Of a stretch of 64,000 bases of DNA, positions 34,398-47,661 are shown piece by piece (within the stretch, counting starts at the first letter, position 1; each line of letters opens with the position of its first letter). The notes under the pieces were generated by a model. That model saw only the letters and a list, made by a program, of their open reading frames with translations. It did no database searches and was not told the origin of the DNA. A program made the position numbers and the translations under genes. Source of the stretch: Toxonevra muliebris (taxonomy: Eukaryota > Arthropoda > Insecta > Diptera > Pallopteridae); the NCBI GenBank assembly GCA_963691655.1, contig OY829328.1:87610400-87674399 (forward strand), read 5' to 3'.

Positions 34398-37300
34398 TGA
34401 ATATGTAACTCACTCAAAATACAGTAAATGAGAGCGTGTGCTCTCTGTCAGAAATGCATTTTGTATGTTTTTATTCTTCTTCTTCTTCATCTCCTCAGAG
34501 CTGTTTGCACTTTTTGTCTTTCAATTGTTTGGTTTATTTATCGCCTTCTTTATTATTTGTTGTGTTTTCTTGTTATTGTTGCTGGTGCTGCTGCTGTTGC
34601 TGTTGCTGCAAGTGTTGCCTTTAATAATAACAACAATAATAGCATCAACTACAACAACAACAAACAGGTTGGTAATAATAGATTCTCTAAGTGGGCACTT
34701 AACAAGATTTTTCATTTAATTTATAATTATATTTTTGTTTTTTTTTTTTTGTTCTCGTGATTAGTGTTTTTTCTTTTGTTTTGTAATTTAGATTAAAGGG
34801 TATGACGTCATCATTTAAACTGATTGCTTTTCAAATAATTTTCATATTCTTTGATTTGATACGAAAATTCTAAGGCCTCAAATCTAATACTTTTTGACAT
34901 AACTAACCTAATTTTACTAAGAAAATATAAATTTTACCAACAAAATTTTTCTCATCAAAAGTTACTAAAAAATTTTACTAATAAAATTTATTAGATTTTC
35001 GAAAATTTGTGACTAAACGAAAATTACTAACAAATTTTAATTTTTAGACAAAATATTCTAATAAAGCCATTGGCGTTTCCATCTTGAATGGAGTGGTATT
35101 CTCCATAGACTCAATTTCATTTGTATGAACCTATTTTTTCTCTTCTGTTTACGAACCATTGCCACACCACTTGATTCCCATTTCTTTTACAGAAGCTTTG
35201 AGAAAGTTGCAGTTCACCAAAAATGTTGCATACTTAACTGATTAAAATTAACTAATTACATAAAAAATCTAAACTAGAACCTTTCAAATTTCATACTAAT
35301 TTAATTAAATAACTTTAAAGAACTTTTTAATAATATATCATTCAACCCAAATTTACTATTTTAGTTTTTTTTTCCTTTTGGATATTGCAAGTGTCACTCT
35401 TACACTTTTGCGCCTAAAAATATACTTTTAAAATGGGCAAATTCTTTTATTGCTTACAAGCAAACGAATACAATTAAATTCTAGCTCGCTTCATTAACAA
35501 CGTAAGAGAGAAAACTAAAAAGACAAACTTAAAATCTGCTGCCAATTACGTCAAGAGGAGACACAAAGAAAATAAAAATAAAAGATATTTTTGATGAAAT
35601 TTAAAAATAGAAACAACAAATAAATCCGCAACATCGCAGAGTTGTATTCTATAGCATAGAGTTGCATTCTATATAAAGAAAGAAAAAAGCAACACTTGAA
35701 AAACAATGAAAGGTATTGGGTTGTTGCCAAAAAAAAAAAAATAAATAAAAATAATAATAATAAAAGCCTAAACTCTTCAAAAAAAAAAAACCAAATAGCA
35801 ATAGTAGACATAATTTTAGGCATTGAAATTTCGCGCTGGCAGTGAAAAAAAGTGAAGTGAAGTCAACATTACGCTGCATACAAAGCTCGCAACAAAGACA
35901 AGTTTTGTGCTGTTAACTCAAACTAAGATCACAAATGAAAAATGTGCAATGAGCAGTGAATACGAATGATGACGATGACGATGATGGCCAAGCCTATACA
36001 AATTCATGGAATATTTTTTTTTTTTTTTTTCGTTTTTTCAACCAATTTCATTTCAACTTTGATGCGGGAACTTTAACGCTTTAATGTGCTCCTTTTCAGT
36101 TTTTCAGTTTCCTACGTTTTCGTTTTGGTTTTTGTTTTCGATTTTATTTTATTTTTGGTTATTATTTTATTGAGTTCTCTTCTTTTGCTCTTTTCAGCAG
36201 AGTGAATGTGAATGCATGACTGAGTGGTGGTGGTGTTAAAAATTTATCCTTGTTAAAAAATTAAAAGCGTAAGCTATGCCACTGTACTGTAGCTCAACGA
36301 AAATAATACATTATTTTTAAGGGTTAATTTTATTATAGAAGATCTTGAAGGCACACAGAGGTAGAGAGTAAGGTAAGTATGTAGAGGTAGTAGGTAAAAA
36401 ATGTTATTGATGTTGCACTCGTACCACCACATGTCATATGAAAAACGATGGATGCATTCACCAAACAGAAGAAGAAATTTCAATTGAAATTGTTAATTTA
36501 ATAATAATGATAAATTTAGCTATGCCGCGTATGAACAGCGTTCAGCTACGCTCGTACTACGCTGAACTACATGATTGATTAATCATCAAAATGTTAAACG
36601 TTAAATGTTAACGTTGACTGATGTTGTTTTTGTATACAAACATACATACATACATAGATACATACAATGCGTTAATGTGTGTGTGTGTGTGTGTGTATTT
36701 TGAAGGTAGGCTAGCTAGCTATTCAGCTGGTTGGCTGGGTGACTGACTGACTATTTTTTGATATGGTAAGCTACGGCTATACCATTAAATGAGCAATGAT
36801 TATAAATTACTCTGTTTGTTGTTATTATTTGAGAAATTTTCCAACTTAAAAAAAAAAAATGAAACTGCTATAAACACGTTCAGCGTTCGCAATATCGCTG
36901 GGTATTTCTAAAGCTCTTATCAAAATAACAAAACTAAAACAAAAACAAACAAATTTTACTATATATATTGGAAAGCATAGCTAAATATTTTTGAATTTGT
37001 GCAACTTTAACTGAAGAGAACATGGCAGAAATAGGAAGAGTGCAAAAAAAAAAGAGATGCAGGCAAGATTTGGAGCCTCTCTTTGAAATCTATAGCTTTA
37101 TACTGCCCAACAAAAATCTATTTTTTCCAAAATAAAAAGGTTCTGAAGGTGGACTCTGTTAGAACTCGGAAAAGTTTTTGAAATTTTGGTTTATTTTTAC
37201 TAAAATCTAGTTTACAGAATTTTATTTATTCAGGCCACTGTAGAATTTACGGAACAACATATTTTCGGAACTTATTAACTCTCTAATCATTCTCGTAAAA

Positions 37301-38039
37301 GAACAATAAAAAGCAAACTAATGGGTTAAAATGAACGAAGAAAATGTTCTGCGGAAAATTCTACTATAAATTGTTGAGTACACAAACAATTTCGTATGCA
37401 AAATTAAAAAGTTACCTTATGGTTTAGTATATTGAATTTTTTAGAAATGGGAAAACTTTACGCCCGCTTGAAACAAAAAGTTGATAGGCGATTTGTAGTA
37501 TAGTAATATTACGATTTTTTTTACAATTTCAGGAAAATCGGTATGAATGGAGATAAGAAAAAGTAAAATTAATGATGTATGTAAAGGCCGACAAATCCAT
37601 ATATAATTACCTATAACTCCTGTTGGAGCGTAGGACGTAGAGGATTATTATCTACTCCAGGAGGATTATTAATGCAATGTTAGTGAGAGTGATGCCAGCG
37701 ATAGAGTAGCTACCTGTAAAGTCAGAGATGAGCATCGAAACTAAAAACAATCCATAACAGCTTGTCTGCGGCAAGAAGTAGCGTCTGATCTTACATTAAT
37801 GGCGGCTACAACGGACGTCTGACGTGGAGCAAGTGGCTTAATATATAAACATGTGACCATGGCAGGCAATTGAAGCGCGCAACCTAGAAAACCTGGACTA
37901 ATCCTCCAACTTTCTGAAAACAACCTGATTACTAAAATCACCAACAAGAAATCCGATTTGAAATTCTCAAGCCAGTGCACGTTTTCCACTAATGCCAAAA
38001 TGCTTATGTAGTGAATGCGCAATCTCTTCCGACTGTTTC
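34398..38039. other. AT-rich DNA, no gene seen
   Basis: It includes TTC/CTG/ACA triplet runs at 34472-34660, a TG microsatellite at about 36676-36698, and poly-T at 36010-36030. A 93-codon ORF at 37741-38022 (minus) has mixed composition but no recognisable family. Confidence 0.5.
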
Positions 38040-38579
38040 CAAATGGTTTCCAGACGAAGTATTTTTCTATGGAGGACGATCCTTGTGATGATTGCCCGAA
38101 ATCTTCGATCGACGATACAAATGTGACCCAGGTGAAGGGTAAAATTGACGATGATCCTAGACTGAATTTTAAATTTTAATACAGGAATTTGAAATGATAG
38201 CCAACAAGAGACACATGTTCGTTTTGCCTAATACTTACTTCCTAACGAAATGAAAGAGTAACATATGATGAAGCTTAATTCTATAAATATGACTCGGAAG
38301 CCAAATAGTAGTCCATGGTATAAAGCCCAAAGTCCTTACCTTAAAGCAAAACAATAAAAGTCAGTAACAAAAGTGATTGCATCAATTTACTTCAGCAGAG
38401 CAAAAATGTTAATGGTTATGTCAGTGGAAACTGGTCGGACAAAAAATTGCTTGCTTATTGTCCAAAGAGACGATTTTGAGGAACGTTTTGAAAGGTGGTT
38501 CTACCGACTTAAACAATGCTTTGAAGTTAATAGAAATTATGTAGAAAAGATAAAAACTGATTCAAATTTATTATATTAA
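38040..38579 (+). pseudogene. mariner deletion derivative (relic)
   Basis: An N-terminal linker-like segment reads SMEDDPCDDCPKSSIDDTN then VKGKIDDDPRL near 38068-38170, resembling the EDDPRSGRPSTS segment of mariner transposases. About 200 bp later the frame from 38373 ends with DFEERFERWFYRLKQCF and YVEKIK, like the mariner C-terminus (CFEDW-x-x-RW-x-KC). The catalytic core is mostly missing or unreadable. Family identity is inferred from these two ends. Confidence 0.45.
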
Positions 38580-40534
38580 TTTAAGAGGCTCGTGATCCCC
38601 TACTACGACCCTGCTTGTAGTCATAGGCTTTTGTTGTCCAGGCTTCTGGACCTCCCTGTGTCTAACTGTTCTCATCATAGATCGTAGCCTAACCCATTTA
38701 TGTATGCTTTGAAAAACATCTTAAAATTGTAAGAGCTCAAACTCGAGCCTTTTATTAAAAAGATTCAAGCGGACCCAAGCGGACCCTCCAATTAGAAAAT
38801 TCGTGCAATAAAAAGGTTACGATCTAAAAGAAGTTAGATTAAATGGATCTCATTTAGAAATGATCAGCAAATGTGAGTGACTATTCGCCTGAATATAGAA
38901 AACTATAAGCAAATGTATATTTAAGAGATAATGTTAAATAAAATTAAATTATAAATTGAAATTGATGCCAAGAGGTAAGAATTGTTTTTCTTTTTAATTA
39001 CAAACTTGTGGTTTGTGAGAAGCAATTAAAATCAAAAAAGAAAAAGAAAAAACAATGAAAAGTTAGAAAGAAAATAAAGTGAAAGTGTAACAATTGATTA
39101 TGCAGCGCCAGCGCTTGAATGTGAATACTTCACACGGCAAAAGTATCTACAAGATACATTCATATATCTGACTATGTGTAATATTTGGATTGCATATTCG
39201 ATATGGCTAAATTAAACAATCCAATAGCAAAAAAAAACTAACTATAAAAACTTAATGAAGATTTCGGTATATGTGAATACAACAACAAAATCAGCACAAA
39301 GTAAAAGCACAATGTGAATTTCAGTATTTTTATTTATTTTTTTTTTTTTTTGTGCGCGTTAATATAAAAATAGCCAATAACAAAACAGGTTTGAAAAAAG
39401 GTGGTAATGATTTTTGCAAACATTATTTTTTTTTTATAAGATTAGCAGATACTTATAGAAATAACAAAAAATAAAAAACAAAAGCAAAAAAAGTCAAAAG
39501 AAACAGTTGCTTAGTGGTCAATAAAGGAAATCATTTATGTATTTCAATAAACTTAAACAAAACAAAAAAAAAATTATGTAAAAAATCTGAAAACACTAAA
39601 TAAATATAAACAAAATTTATAAATTCCCACGCGGGATTAATTAAAAACGCAATCACAACAACAAAACAAATTAATTAGCATATGACATTAACAACAACGA
39701 GAGCAGCGGCAACTAAAATTTTGTACGTTCTTTAAGATTAACTAAACTGGTTTAAAAAAAAAAGAAAACAAAACACAAACACTTTGTATTGTAATAATCA
39801 ACTACAACAACAACAAAGGTAATTGCACTTGCATGCGGTTACAACCGTTTCGAGGGAAGAAAATCAGTAGAAAGGGGTGGCAGGGAGGCGAGGGGTGATG
39901 TTGATTAACGGGCGAGTTGAGGTTGAAGCAACTCAACTCATACTCACTTAATACAGGAAGCTGATAAAAAACCATTTTGCGGCTTTTGTGCAGTATGTGA
40001 TAAATTGTAAATGATAACAACAATAAACAAGACGAGAAAAAATAAAAGGTTTATAAACTTGATTATGAACTTCGGATAATGTGAGAGAAGTGAGAAAAAC
40101 TAAATGAATGATAAATTTCTTCCGTGTATCAGAAATGAACTTTTTATTGATTAGTTACTAGGAGGGCCCAACAAAAATGTGTTAATTGAACATCTTTTGA
40201 CTGAATATAGTTGAGGCTGAGACTGAAATGATTTGAGTTGAAAGAAATTGGAGTATTGTGGTAAAGGTAGAAAGATTAGATCACCAACGTATCCAAAGAT
40301 TAAGGAAGCAGAGAGAGTTTAATTTTTTCGTTCCTATTCATTCAGAAGAAACGTGAATAACGGCTGGCTTATTTATGAGCAAGTAGAAATTTTGTCCCTA
40401 ATCCCCCCTTAGATCCGCTGATGGATTAGATTATTACTTTAATATCAGAGTTTAAATTTACTTAGAACTGCTGTTTCCAGCCGAAACTGACATAATAGCA
40501 AAACCAGAAATTTTTAAATATGTAGGTCTGCTAT
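38580..40534. other. AT-rich DNA, no gene seen
   Basis: Poly-T and poly-A tracts occur at 39339-39350 and 39426-39436, with ACAACAACAA runs near 39801-39818. No coding exon recognised. Confidence 0.5.
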
Positions 40535-40904
40535 CTATTAGTGTAACTACAGAAGTGCAACGATATCAATATCAATTTAAAGAGCTTGACGAATAGGTTA
40601 GCCAAAAATTATCAGATTTAAAATCGGTTAAGCCAATTCCAAAATATTAGCGTCGGAAGTTTTTTAAAATTCGCTCATTGAACAAAGCATTGCATTCATC
40701 GTTGTAAAAATCATTGCTTAAGCGGGAGTAAATAATAAATAAGAGAGAGAGAGAAGACATGAATAACGGCATCTCTCAGAATTATCTAACGAATTATTTG
40801 CATACATAAATAACAAAACAAACATCAACGAGTAGTTTGGTTCTCTTTTGATATTTGTTTCTTCATAAAGAGATTTCTTTCCGCAAAAAACTAGCCCCAG
40901 TTAT
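40535..40904 (-). repeat. Dispersed repeat, copy B (inverted relative to copy A)
   Basis: It is the reverse complement of 25960-26342 with small indels and roughly 90 percent identity by eye. Neither TTAA-flanked terminus of the longer element is recognisable here, so this is an internal fragment or a shorter family member. Confidence 0.85.
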
Positions 40905-41181
40905 AAATATATTCAAACCAATCGGCGATTCCAATAAAGCTAAATGGTTTAAAAATACTAGTGCTAACGATAAAAATTTAGCAAAAATTTCGCTCCTAGT
41001 CGTTGGCGATACAGATACAAATGTATGCCTGGTCCAAGGGGAGTTTGTAAATGCTTCAGTGGCGGATTTACAAACAATGTGTGAATATTCTGGTCTAACA
41101 GAAGAGCTTGCCTTATTCAAAGTAAACCTAAAACCTTTAGATAGCATCATGATCATTATGAAACTATCCATAGGTATTTGA
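40855..41181 (+). CDS. Unrecognised 108-codon ORF beside repeat copy B
   Basis: This ORF has a balanced, protein-like composition: INIFKPIGDSNKAKWFKNT, LLVVGDTDTNVCLVQGEF, ADLQTMCEYSGLTEELALF. Its first 17 codons or so lie in the repeat copy, and an AG acceptor-like CCCCAG precedes codon 18 (near 40900). I do not recognise a family. It could be a remnant of a transposon protein, a pseudogene exon or chance. The stop is at 41179-41181. Confidence 0.25.
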   Translation: MFLHKEISFRKKLAPVINIFKPIGDSNKAKWFKNTSANDKNLAKISLLVVGDTDTNVCLVQGEFVNASVADLQTMCEYSGLTEELALFKVNLKPLDSIMIIMKLSIGI

Positions 41182-41288
41182 AATATATGCGGTAATAAAA
41201 AATAGTACGAATAAATTGTTGCTTGTTAAGTCAATACGCTGCCTTGCAAAAACTTTGACTCCAGCATACTGAACTAAGTTCTTTTCTC

Positions 41289-41415
41289 TTAGACCATGAA
41301 GAAATTTTTGATAGTCAATTGAAGGGCACTGGGCACTTGGTACATACCCAGACATTTCAATCCTTTGTGGATTAGTGCTCCACACTGAGATAAAATATGT
41401 TCTGATGATTCATCT
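41289..41415 (-). pseudogene. Non-LTR retrotransposon RNase H tail (relic)
   Basis: The minus-strand frame reads DESSEHILSQCGALIHKGLK then CLGMYQVPSA. This matches the ETxEHILxxCPAL motif found after the RNase H domain of non-LTR retrotransposons. It ends at a stop. No upstream part was found. Confidence 0.5.
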
Positions 41416-42514
41416 TTCTCATTACTTAAAAACTATAAAGTCCTTTACAATCATATTAGGCTCGAAAAAATTTATCATCTCAAAAGAAAAAAAATTTGGC
41501 GTTTAGACCCTTTAGACATACACCCCTTCAATTGATATATAAGTAAAACTAAAAAAAAACCTTGATGGAGAGTTCTTATTTGGAATAGAGGCTGCTTCAA
41601 TTCAGACTTCCTATTTTAATCAGTTTTTTAGTCAACTTTTCCGTATTTGCGTGGTAACTTTTAACTTTTTTCATTAAATAGAGTAAGTCTGAGCTATTGT
41701 CAAATGCCTTTTCAGAATTTCATATTTTTTTTTTATATTTTTTAAACTTTATATAATCAAAAGATTGAATACTAAAATGAGAGCAAATTATCCAATAAAA
41801 AAAAGGGTTTAAATAGAAACAATACAGATTATATTAAATGACAAAAGTTAAATGAAAATCACTAAAAAGTGGTCATACTTAGATTAATTTCGTTCACTGT
41901 ATTACCATTGAAATCTTTTAACGAACAAAATGTGTAGGGAATTCCCTCTCCCATTGAGTTTATCCATTATACCCAGGAGGTTCCTGATTTTTAACAGATT
42001 TTATACTTTCCAGAATATTGTAACTAACCAACACAGTTGTTTTGAGCCTAATAAGTGTTAATTTTCTCTAAATTACATCCGACTTACGAAAAACAGAAAC
42101 ATGAAATCCTCATTATCTCTAAGTCGTAAGCAGGTAAATGATTAAGATACAAAATATTTAATAATGAATGACTGCCTGCAGTTCTGTGCTGCTGTGATTC
42201 ACAGTTTGCAATATTATTTCTCTTTGTCGTTTTTGTTTTTGACGCAAGAAAACATTTTCTGACATCAATGAACTTTGCAACAATTTTTAATACGAAAATA
42301 CCGAAAAATATTTTGACGTTTTTCGTGGCATTATTTCGTTTCGATACATTTTCGGTTGTTTCGATTGTCAACATTAAACAACAACGGAGAGTACGAAACA
42401 TTTTCTAAATTTAAATTCAATTTATTTTATGCGGTTACTCATAAGAATTTTACTAGCTCGCTCGCTGTCTTTTTGCCCCCTCTCCACCCTTCAAAAACAA
42501 CATACTACACATCG
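41416..42514. other. AT-rich DNA, no gene seen
   Basis: Only short shadow ORFs, including 42084-42401 on the minus strand, which has no family resemblance. Confidence 0.5.
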
Positions 42515-42757
42515 CTGCCTTAATTTGCTAAAGCCCTAACACGCATTTTTCAAATTTTACAGGAGAAGCAAAAAACATTTTGGTATTTGGAGTACTACTT
42601 CAAGAATTTGTAATTTAAAATAAAAGAAAAAGTCATAAGTTTTCGATGTAGTTAGCTAAAATTTTCAGTACAGCTGAAAGTGGACACGCTTTATCATAAT
42701 CCATCAAAAACGCGATATTGAAAAATTTGATGTTAGGGCCTTAGCAAATTAAGGCAG
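42515..42757. mobile_element. Foldback/MITE, 243 bp, 26-bp inverted ends
   Basis: CTGCCTTAATTTGCTAAAGC... at 42515-42540 matches the reverse complement of 42732-42757 at 25 of 26 positions, and similarity continues weakly inward. No target duplication or ORF was found. Confidence 0.65.
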
Positions 42758-45700
42758 GATATATAAGAAAAGCAAAAATGTGTCGTGATTCATCTGCAAA
42801 TCATTTACTATATTTTCATCAAAAAAGAATTCGTTGAGAAAATTACAAAAAGGGAAAATACACAAAAATACGAAGTAAGATAAAATCGAATCGAAAACGA
42901 ATCGAATTGTAGCACAATTTATTATAACTCAATTTAAGTTTAAAGCAATTAAATTGATTTTAAATCAAATTATTGCAATTTGTTTATTTATTTTCGAAAT
43001 CTTTTACTTTTATTCTCTTACTTTTTTCAGTATTTGAGGGTGTGTGTGTGTGTGTGTGAAGCAGTAGCGAATTTATTGTGTTCATATATCAAGCGGTTAG
43101 TTTACCAGTGAAGAAGATAAGCAAAATTCCAAGTATTTTAATTTTGTTATTATTTTTCTGTCGTCTGTTGTTCTTTCGAAAGTGTATACAAAAACGTAAG
43201 AAAGTAATAAGACAAGCGACGACACAGTGGAAATACTATATAATCCGTATATCACAAACATTTACTGAAGCAAAAGGCACCACAATATTTTCACTGGGTT
43301 TCGCTTGAGCGAGCTGTAGCAACCCAACGGTAAAAAATAATGCCCACACCAACACGCAACATATGATGTGGGCACAAAAGCGACATAAAAAGAAACAAAG
43401 TACGTAAATTTAAACCCGAAGGTACGGAGGAGAGAGTGCAACAAAATTCTTTGTTTTTCATATATGTTATATGTCCTTGAAATTGTGCAACTAAACAAAA
43501 CCATGTGGTAAGGCAAACAAAAATGAAAATCTTGAATAAGTGAAAGGTAACCGTAAATAAAACAAGAGACAATCTTTAATGAAGATTCCCTGTTTGACTC
43601 CGACATATTTCATTACAATCTCTTGATGTTTTGTATGATACTATAATCCTTATCCTAATTTTTACCTGAAACGCCACAAGATCATAAGCAGAAAAATATC
43701 GAAAAAGGAATATTTTGAGATTTAACTATAAACTATACCTTCCTTTTTTTCATGCATGCAACTGAAGCACAAAAGAATTTCTACGGTCGAAGTCATTATC
43801 CTCGAATTGAAGCCAAGAAGATCTGTTGTTATATAGCCGTTAAAACCCATTGCTTTTTATATTGGATTGCCAATAGATATTGGATTGTTACTATTGTACC
43901 CGCGACCACATTGGGCCGATTATTTAACTCATAATTGCATTCCCACTGTGTTCAAGACGTTTTTTGCTCAGGCTTGCTAGGGCAACTAATTTCGTTTTTA
44001 ATTTAATATTTTTTATTTATAGACTTCAACTTCAGCGCCTACAACAATAACTCGTTCTTACAAATCTATCACTTAGCAGCGGTAACAGGCCAAGCCTTTT
44101 AAAGGCATTCAAACCCGATCATTTGTTGGAGCGCTAATGTTAATATGATTATATGCTAGCTATATTTGATTAATTACATTACCATAGGGAATCAGAAGTG
44201 CTAACATACCATGCATGAATATGAGTATGGTTTTTATGAAATTTCTCTACTGTGGTAATTTAAAATGCGAGTAAAGATACACAAACAATACAAAGCACCA
44301 AAGAAACCAACGAGAGGTTGTGAAGGTTTGGCGACAAACCTGTCTCCTCCCGATTATATTTCAATTCAAGGGATGCAAGAGCTACTCCTGAATTTAAAAG
44401 CTATTTAAAGGATTAAAAAGATATAAACATCCTTCGTACCGTCCTACTTTTGAAACTTCTGAATCCATGAGTAATACAATAAATAAAACCAAGCTAAAAA
44501 GAGAATTGTTGATTTATATGATCAAATTCAATATGTTTATAATTTGGTTTGGTTTGGTTTGCACCACTGGCTTTTTGATCGTTGATTGAAAACGCAAGTT
44601 TTACTTCGTTTTTTCCTCCTACTTAAATTAAAACATATTAATAAATTTATTTTTTTTTATAACAAATACTAATTTATTCTTAATTAATTAATTCTTTCTG
44701 CGAAAAAGTAATTTGAAAATATATTAAAAATTAAGATGTGTATAAATTTTGTGGACAAAAATAAATTTCCACAAAAGAAATTTACTCATATCTCCGGCGA
44801 CAGGCGGCGAAATATGTCAAGAGTAGCAAAAAACAACAGCAACACTGAGTGATTCAGAAATATATACAAATAAACAACAACAAAAAACAGAAAAGAGAAA
44901 GATACCAAGAGAGAGAGACTGAAAATATCAAGAGAGAGGGAGAGAATAAAAACCGGCAAATAAACGAACCAAATGAAACCAGCAACTGTGAAGTTGTTGT
45001 AAAGCAATAAATACACGCAGAGTTGTAGATGAGAGGCAAAGAAAACGAAGGAGCATACAACAAAAGATGAAATTTACACAGACACAAAGAGGAAGAGAGC
45101 GATAGGCAAAAAGGAGCAAAACCACTGCACAGCAACGGCATCGCATATTGTAGTTGTAGATACTTGTATACGACGCAAATAGAAGTCAGAGTCAGCGACA
45201 CTAACTACTGCAGTTGTTGTTGTTGTTGTTGCTGCTGATGTTGTTTGTTATTGCTATTGCTGCCGTCGTTGTTGTGGTGGTAGCTGCAATTTGGATGCAA
45301 CTATATATTATGTGCGCTGTGCGCCTAGTATGCAACAAGCGTGGAACACCTGGAATGGGGGAAAAATGCGAGCGAGTAAGCGTGCGCATTTCTTCCACGA
45401 CTCACAACTCTATTTTTAATAAAAAAAAATATAAATAATAACAACATAAGGACAATATGCATACACTCCTTTTTTGGGGGAAGACAAAATAAATTGGGAA
45501 CAAGTAGCTAGCATTAAAATTTTGTGTTGCATGCAACATAACCATCAACAGCAACATCACCAACATGAGGCAACTATAGTCAATCAGTAAAGCAAAAGTA
45601 AAAATCGTACGGGAAAAGAGTCGGAGTCGAGTCGATGAAAAAGTGTTATGAAAATCATTTAAGAAATTATAAGATTAACACTATTAAACACGAATGCAAA

Positions 45701-47253
45701 CAAACACATACATACAATTTGTGCTGCACGTGTGTGTATTTGTGAACATTCAAACACACACATACAAATAAATGCTCATATGATTTATTTTTATATATCT
45801 CGTACTTATTTGTTTGACATTTTAAATGAATTTCGATTTGTGGCAGCAGCAGCAGCAGCAACATTAAATTTAAAAAGTGGTTGAATGTGTCTCTGTTGCA
45901 CTGTGTCCAGTCTGAATGTGCAGGAGGATGATGCATATAAAAGGGATGAATATTCTTCAGTCTATTTTTTGTTTATTTTTGTTGTTATTGCTGTTATTGG
46001 GTAGTGTTCGGTTGTAGCTCTTCTTGGTGGTTGAGCCAGTGGCTGTGGTGGTGATAATATTGTGCGAATTGCACACGTTCATCACTCAGTTGTTTTTTTT
46101 TTGTAAGCAATTGCAATGTGTGGCAATAGAGAACCCAGGGTGTTAATTTTAAGTGCTAATCTTGAATAATGGTTTAACTTTTTATATAATGAAAATTAAA
46201 AGTAAACATTTTAGAGCTATTGACACCCTAGGTTAGAGCCTCATCCATATGGCGCTAAATTTAAGTACCTAGAATTTTATCCAATCGTCACAGTTATTTA
46301 TAAGTCATTGTAAATGCCCTTAAAACAATGGAGCTAGTGCTTGGACTTAAAAAAAATATTTTGCCGTAGTTTCAGATGGAAATTTGAATTACTTTTGTAA
46401 CTATGGCCTCTGATAGACTGCGTACCCACGAGCCAAGTAAGCGATTTTTGTTTTAACCTTGATCGCGATTTTCTCGAAACAGCATTTTTGGCAGTTTGTG
46501 CATGATTAATCAACGGATTTCAATGAACTGGTGCTCTGCTTCTATAACTTCTTCTTATAAAACAAAACATAGAAAGCGATAATTAACAACTTTTTTTTAC
46601 AAATTAATTGATTGCTCATTATGGGCTTTGCATTTCGATTTCAGTATCACTTTACCACTTTTGTATAAGTTTTCATCGATTTTAACAAGTTTTCGGGTTC
46701 TAATGCTGCGTTTTGTTCGAAAGGTAAAGTCTGCGACCGCTCAATAATCAGATAAGACTCCTCGAGGTATTTCCTAGACAGTAATCTTACTTCCGCCATA
46801 GAACGAACGAATGTGTGCTGCAGGTTCCAAGGCTGGAACCCACTACTATGAAAATCCCTTTACTAAAACCTCACGTCGACCATATGAAAGGAAAAAGAGT
46901 AAAATGATGTTCACCTAACAAATGGCATAATAATTTGGAATACTTTATATAAAAGTTTAGTTTATTCATATCATTTTACTATAAGAATTCATATTCTGAT
47001 CCAATCAAAAACCAATAATAACGTTAAGAGCATTAACAACAACAACAACAACAGAAAATAAAGACAATATCATCTGCATTAATAATAATAATAATGTTGT
47101 AAGCAAATAATTACAAGTAGGTACTACCTACTATCAGCAAAGTTGTTTATCTACTTTTTTTTTGTTGTACATACAAACGTTGGCTCTCTTGACATGCTAA
47201 CGCTCAAATTCTCTTACTCTCTTCCTCTTGCTTTACATTACTTTACTTGATAC
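42758..47253. other. Non-coding DNA, no gene seen
   Basis: A TG microsatellite lies at about 43042-43058 and GTTGTTGTTGCTGCTG at 45214-45245. A GGTTCCA/TGGAACC hairpin lies near 46823-46840. Several short ORFs exist, but none shows a domain or paired splice sites. Confidence 0.5.
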
Positions 47254-47653
47254 CAGAGTGGCCAACTTTTGAATTTCAAAATCCGTTAAAATTAAGAAAA
47301 AAAAACGCACTTTTTCCTGAAAACATAAAAATATTCGTTTAAATCACATGCATGCCATTTCACAGCATTTTTTAATTATATAATTATACAAAATGTACTT
47401 GTAATAAAAAGTAGATTATTTTCAACGTAACGGTACTCCTTTGCTTGCTATCTACAGTTGGATTTTAGTGTTGTAAAATGGCACTTTAATTTTTTTTCTA
47501 TCAATTAGGAAAAGAAGCATGTACCTAGTGTCTTTATAATTAAAAAAAAAATGCGCTAAAACAGGCGTTAAGCACTAAATCACTTTTTTCTCGCGTTTTA
47601 TTTTCAAAAAGCATTAAATTTAACTGGGGAAAAGCGATGAGTTGGCAACCCTG
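47254..47653. mobile_element. hAT-like MITE, 400 bp, with 8-bp target duplication
   Basis: The ends are CAGAGTGGCCAACT and, reverse complemented, CAGGGTTGCCAACT (12/14). The flanks are CTTGATAC (47246-47253) and CTTAATAC (47654-47661), a 7/8 match of the hAT-typical size. The interior is A/T rich without a transposase ORF. Confidence 0.75.
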
Positions 47654-47661
47654 CTTAATAC

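Noticed and set aside
37741..38022. 93-codon minus-strand ORF as a retrotransposon fragment
   Set aside because: Composition is plausible but I could not match any reverse-transcriptase, RNase H or gag motif.
46820..46842. GGTTCCAAGGCTGGAACC hairpin as a SINE box B
   Set aside because: It forms a short perfect palindrome but has no box A at tRNA spacing on either strand.
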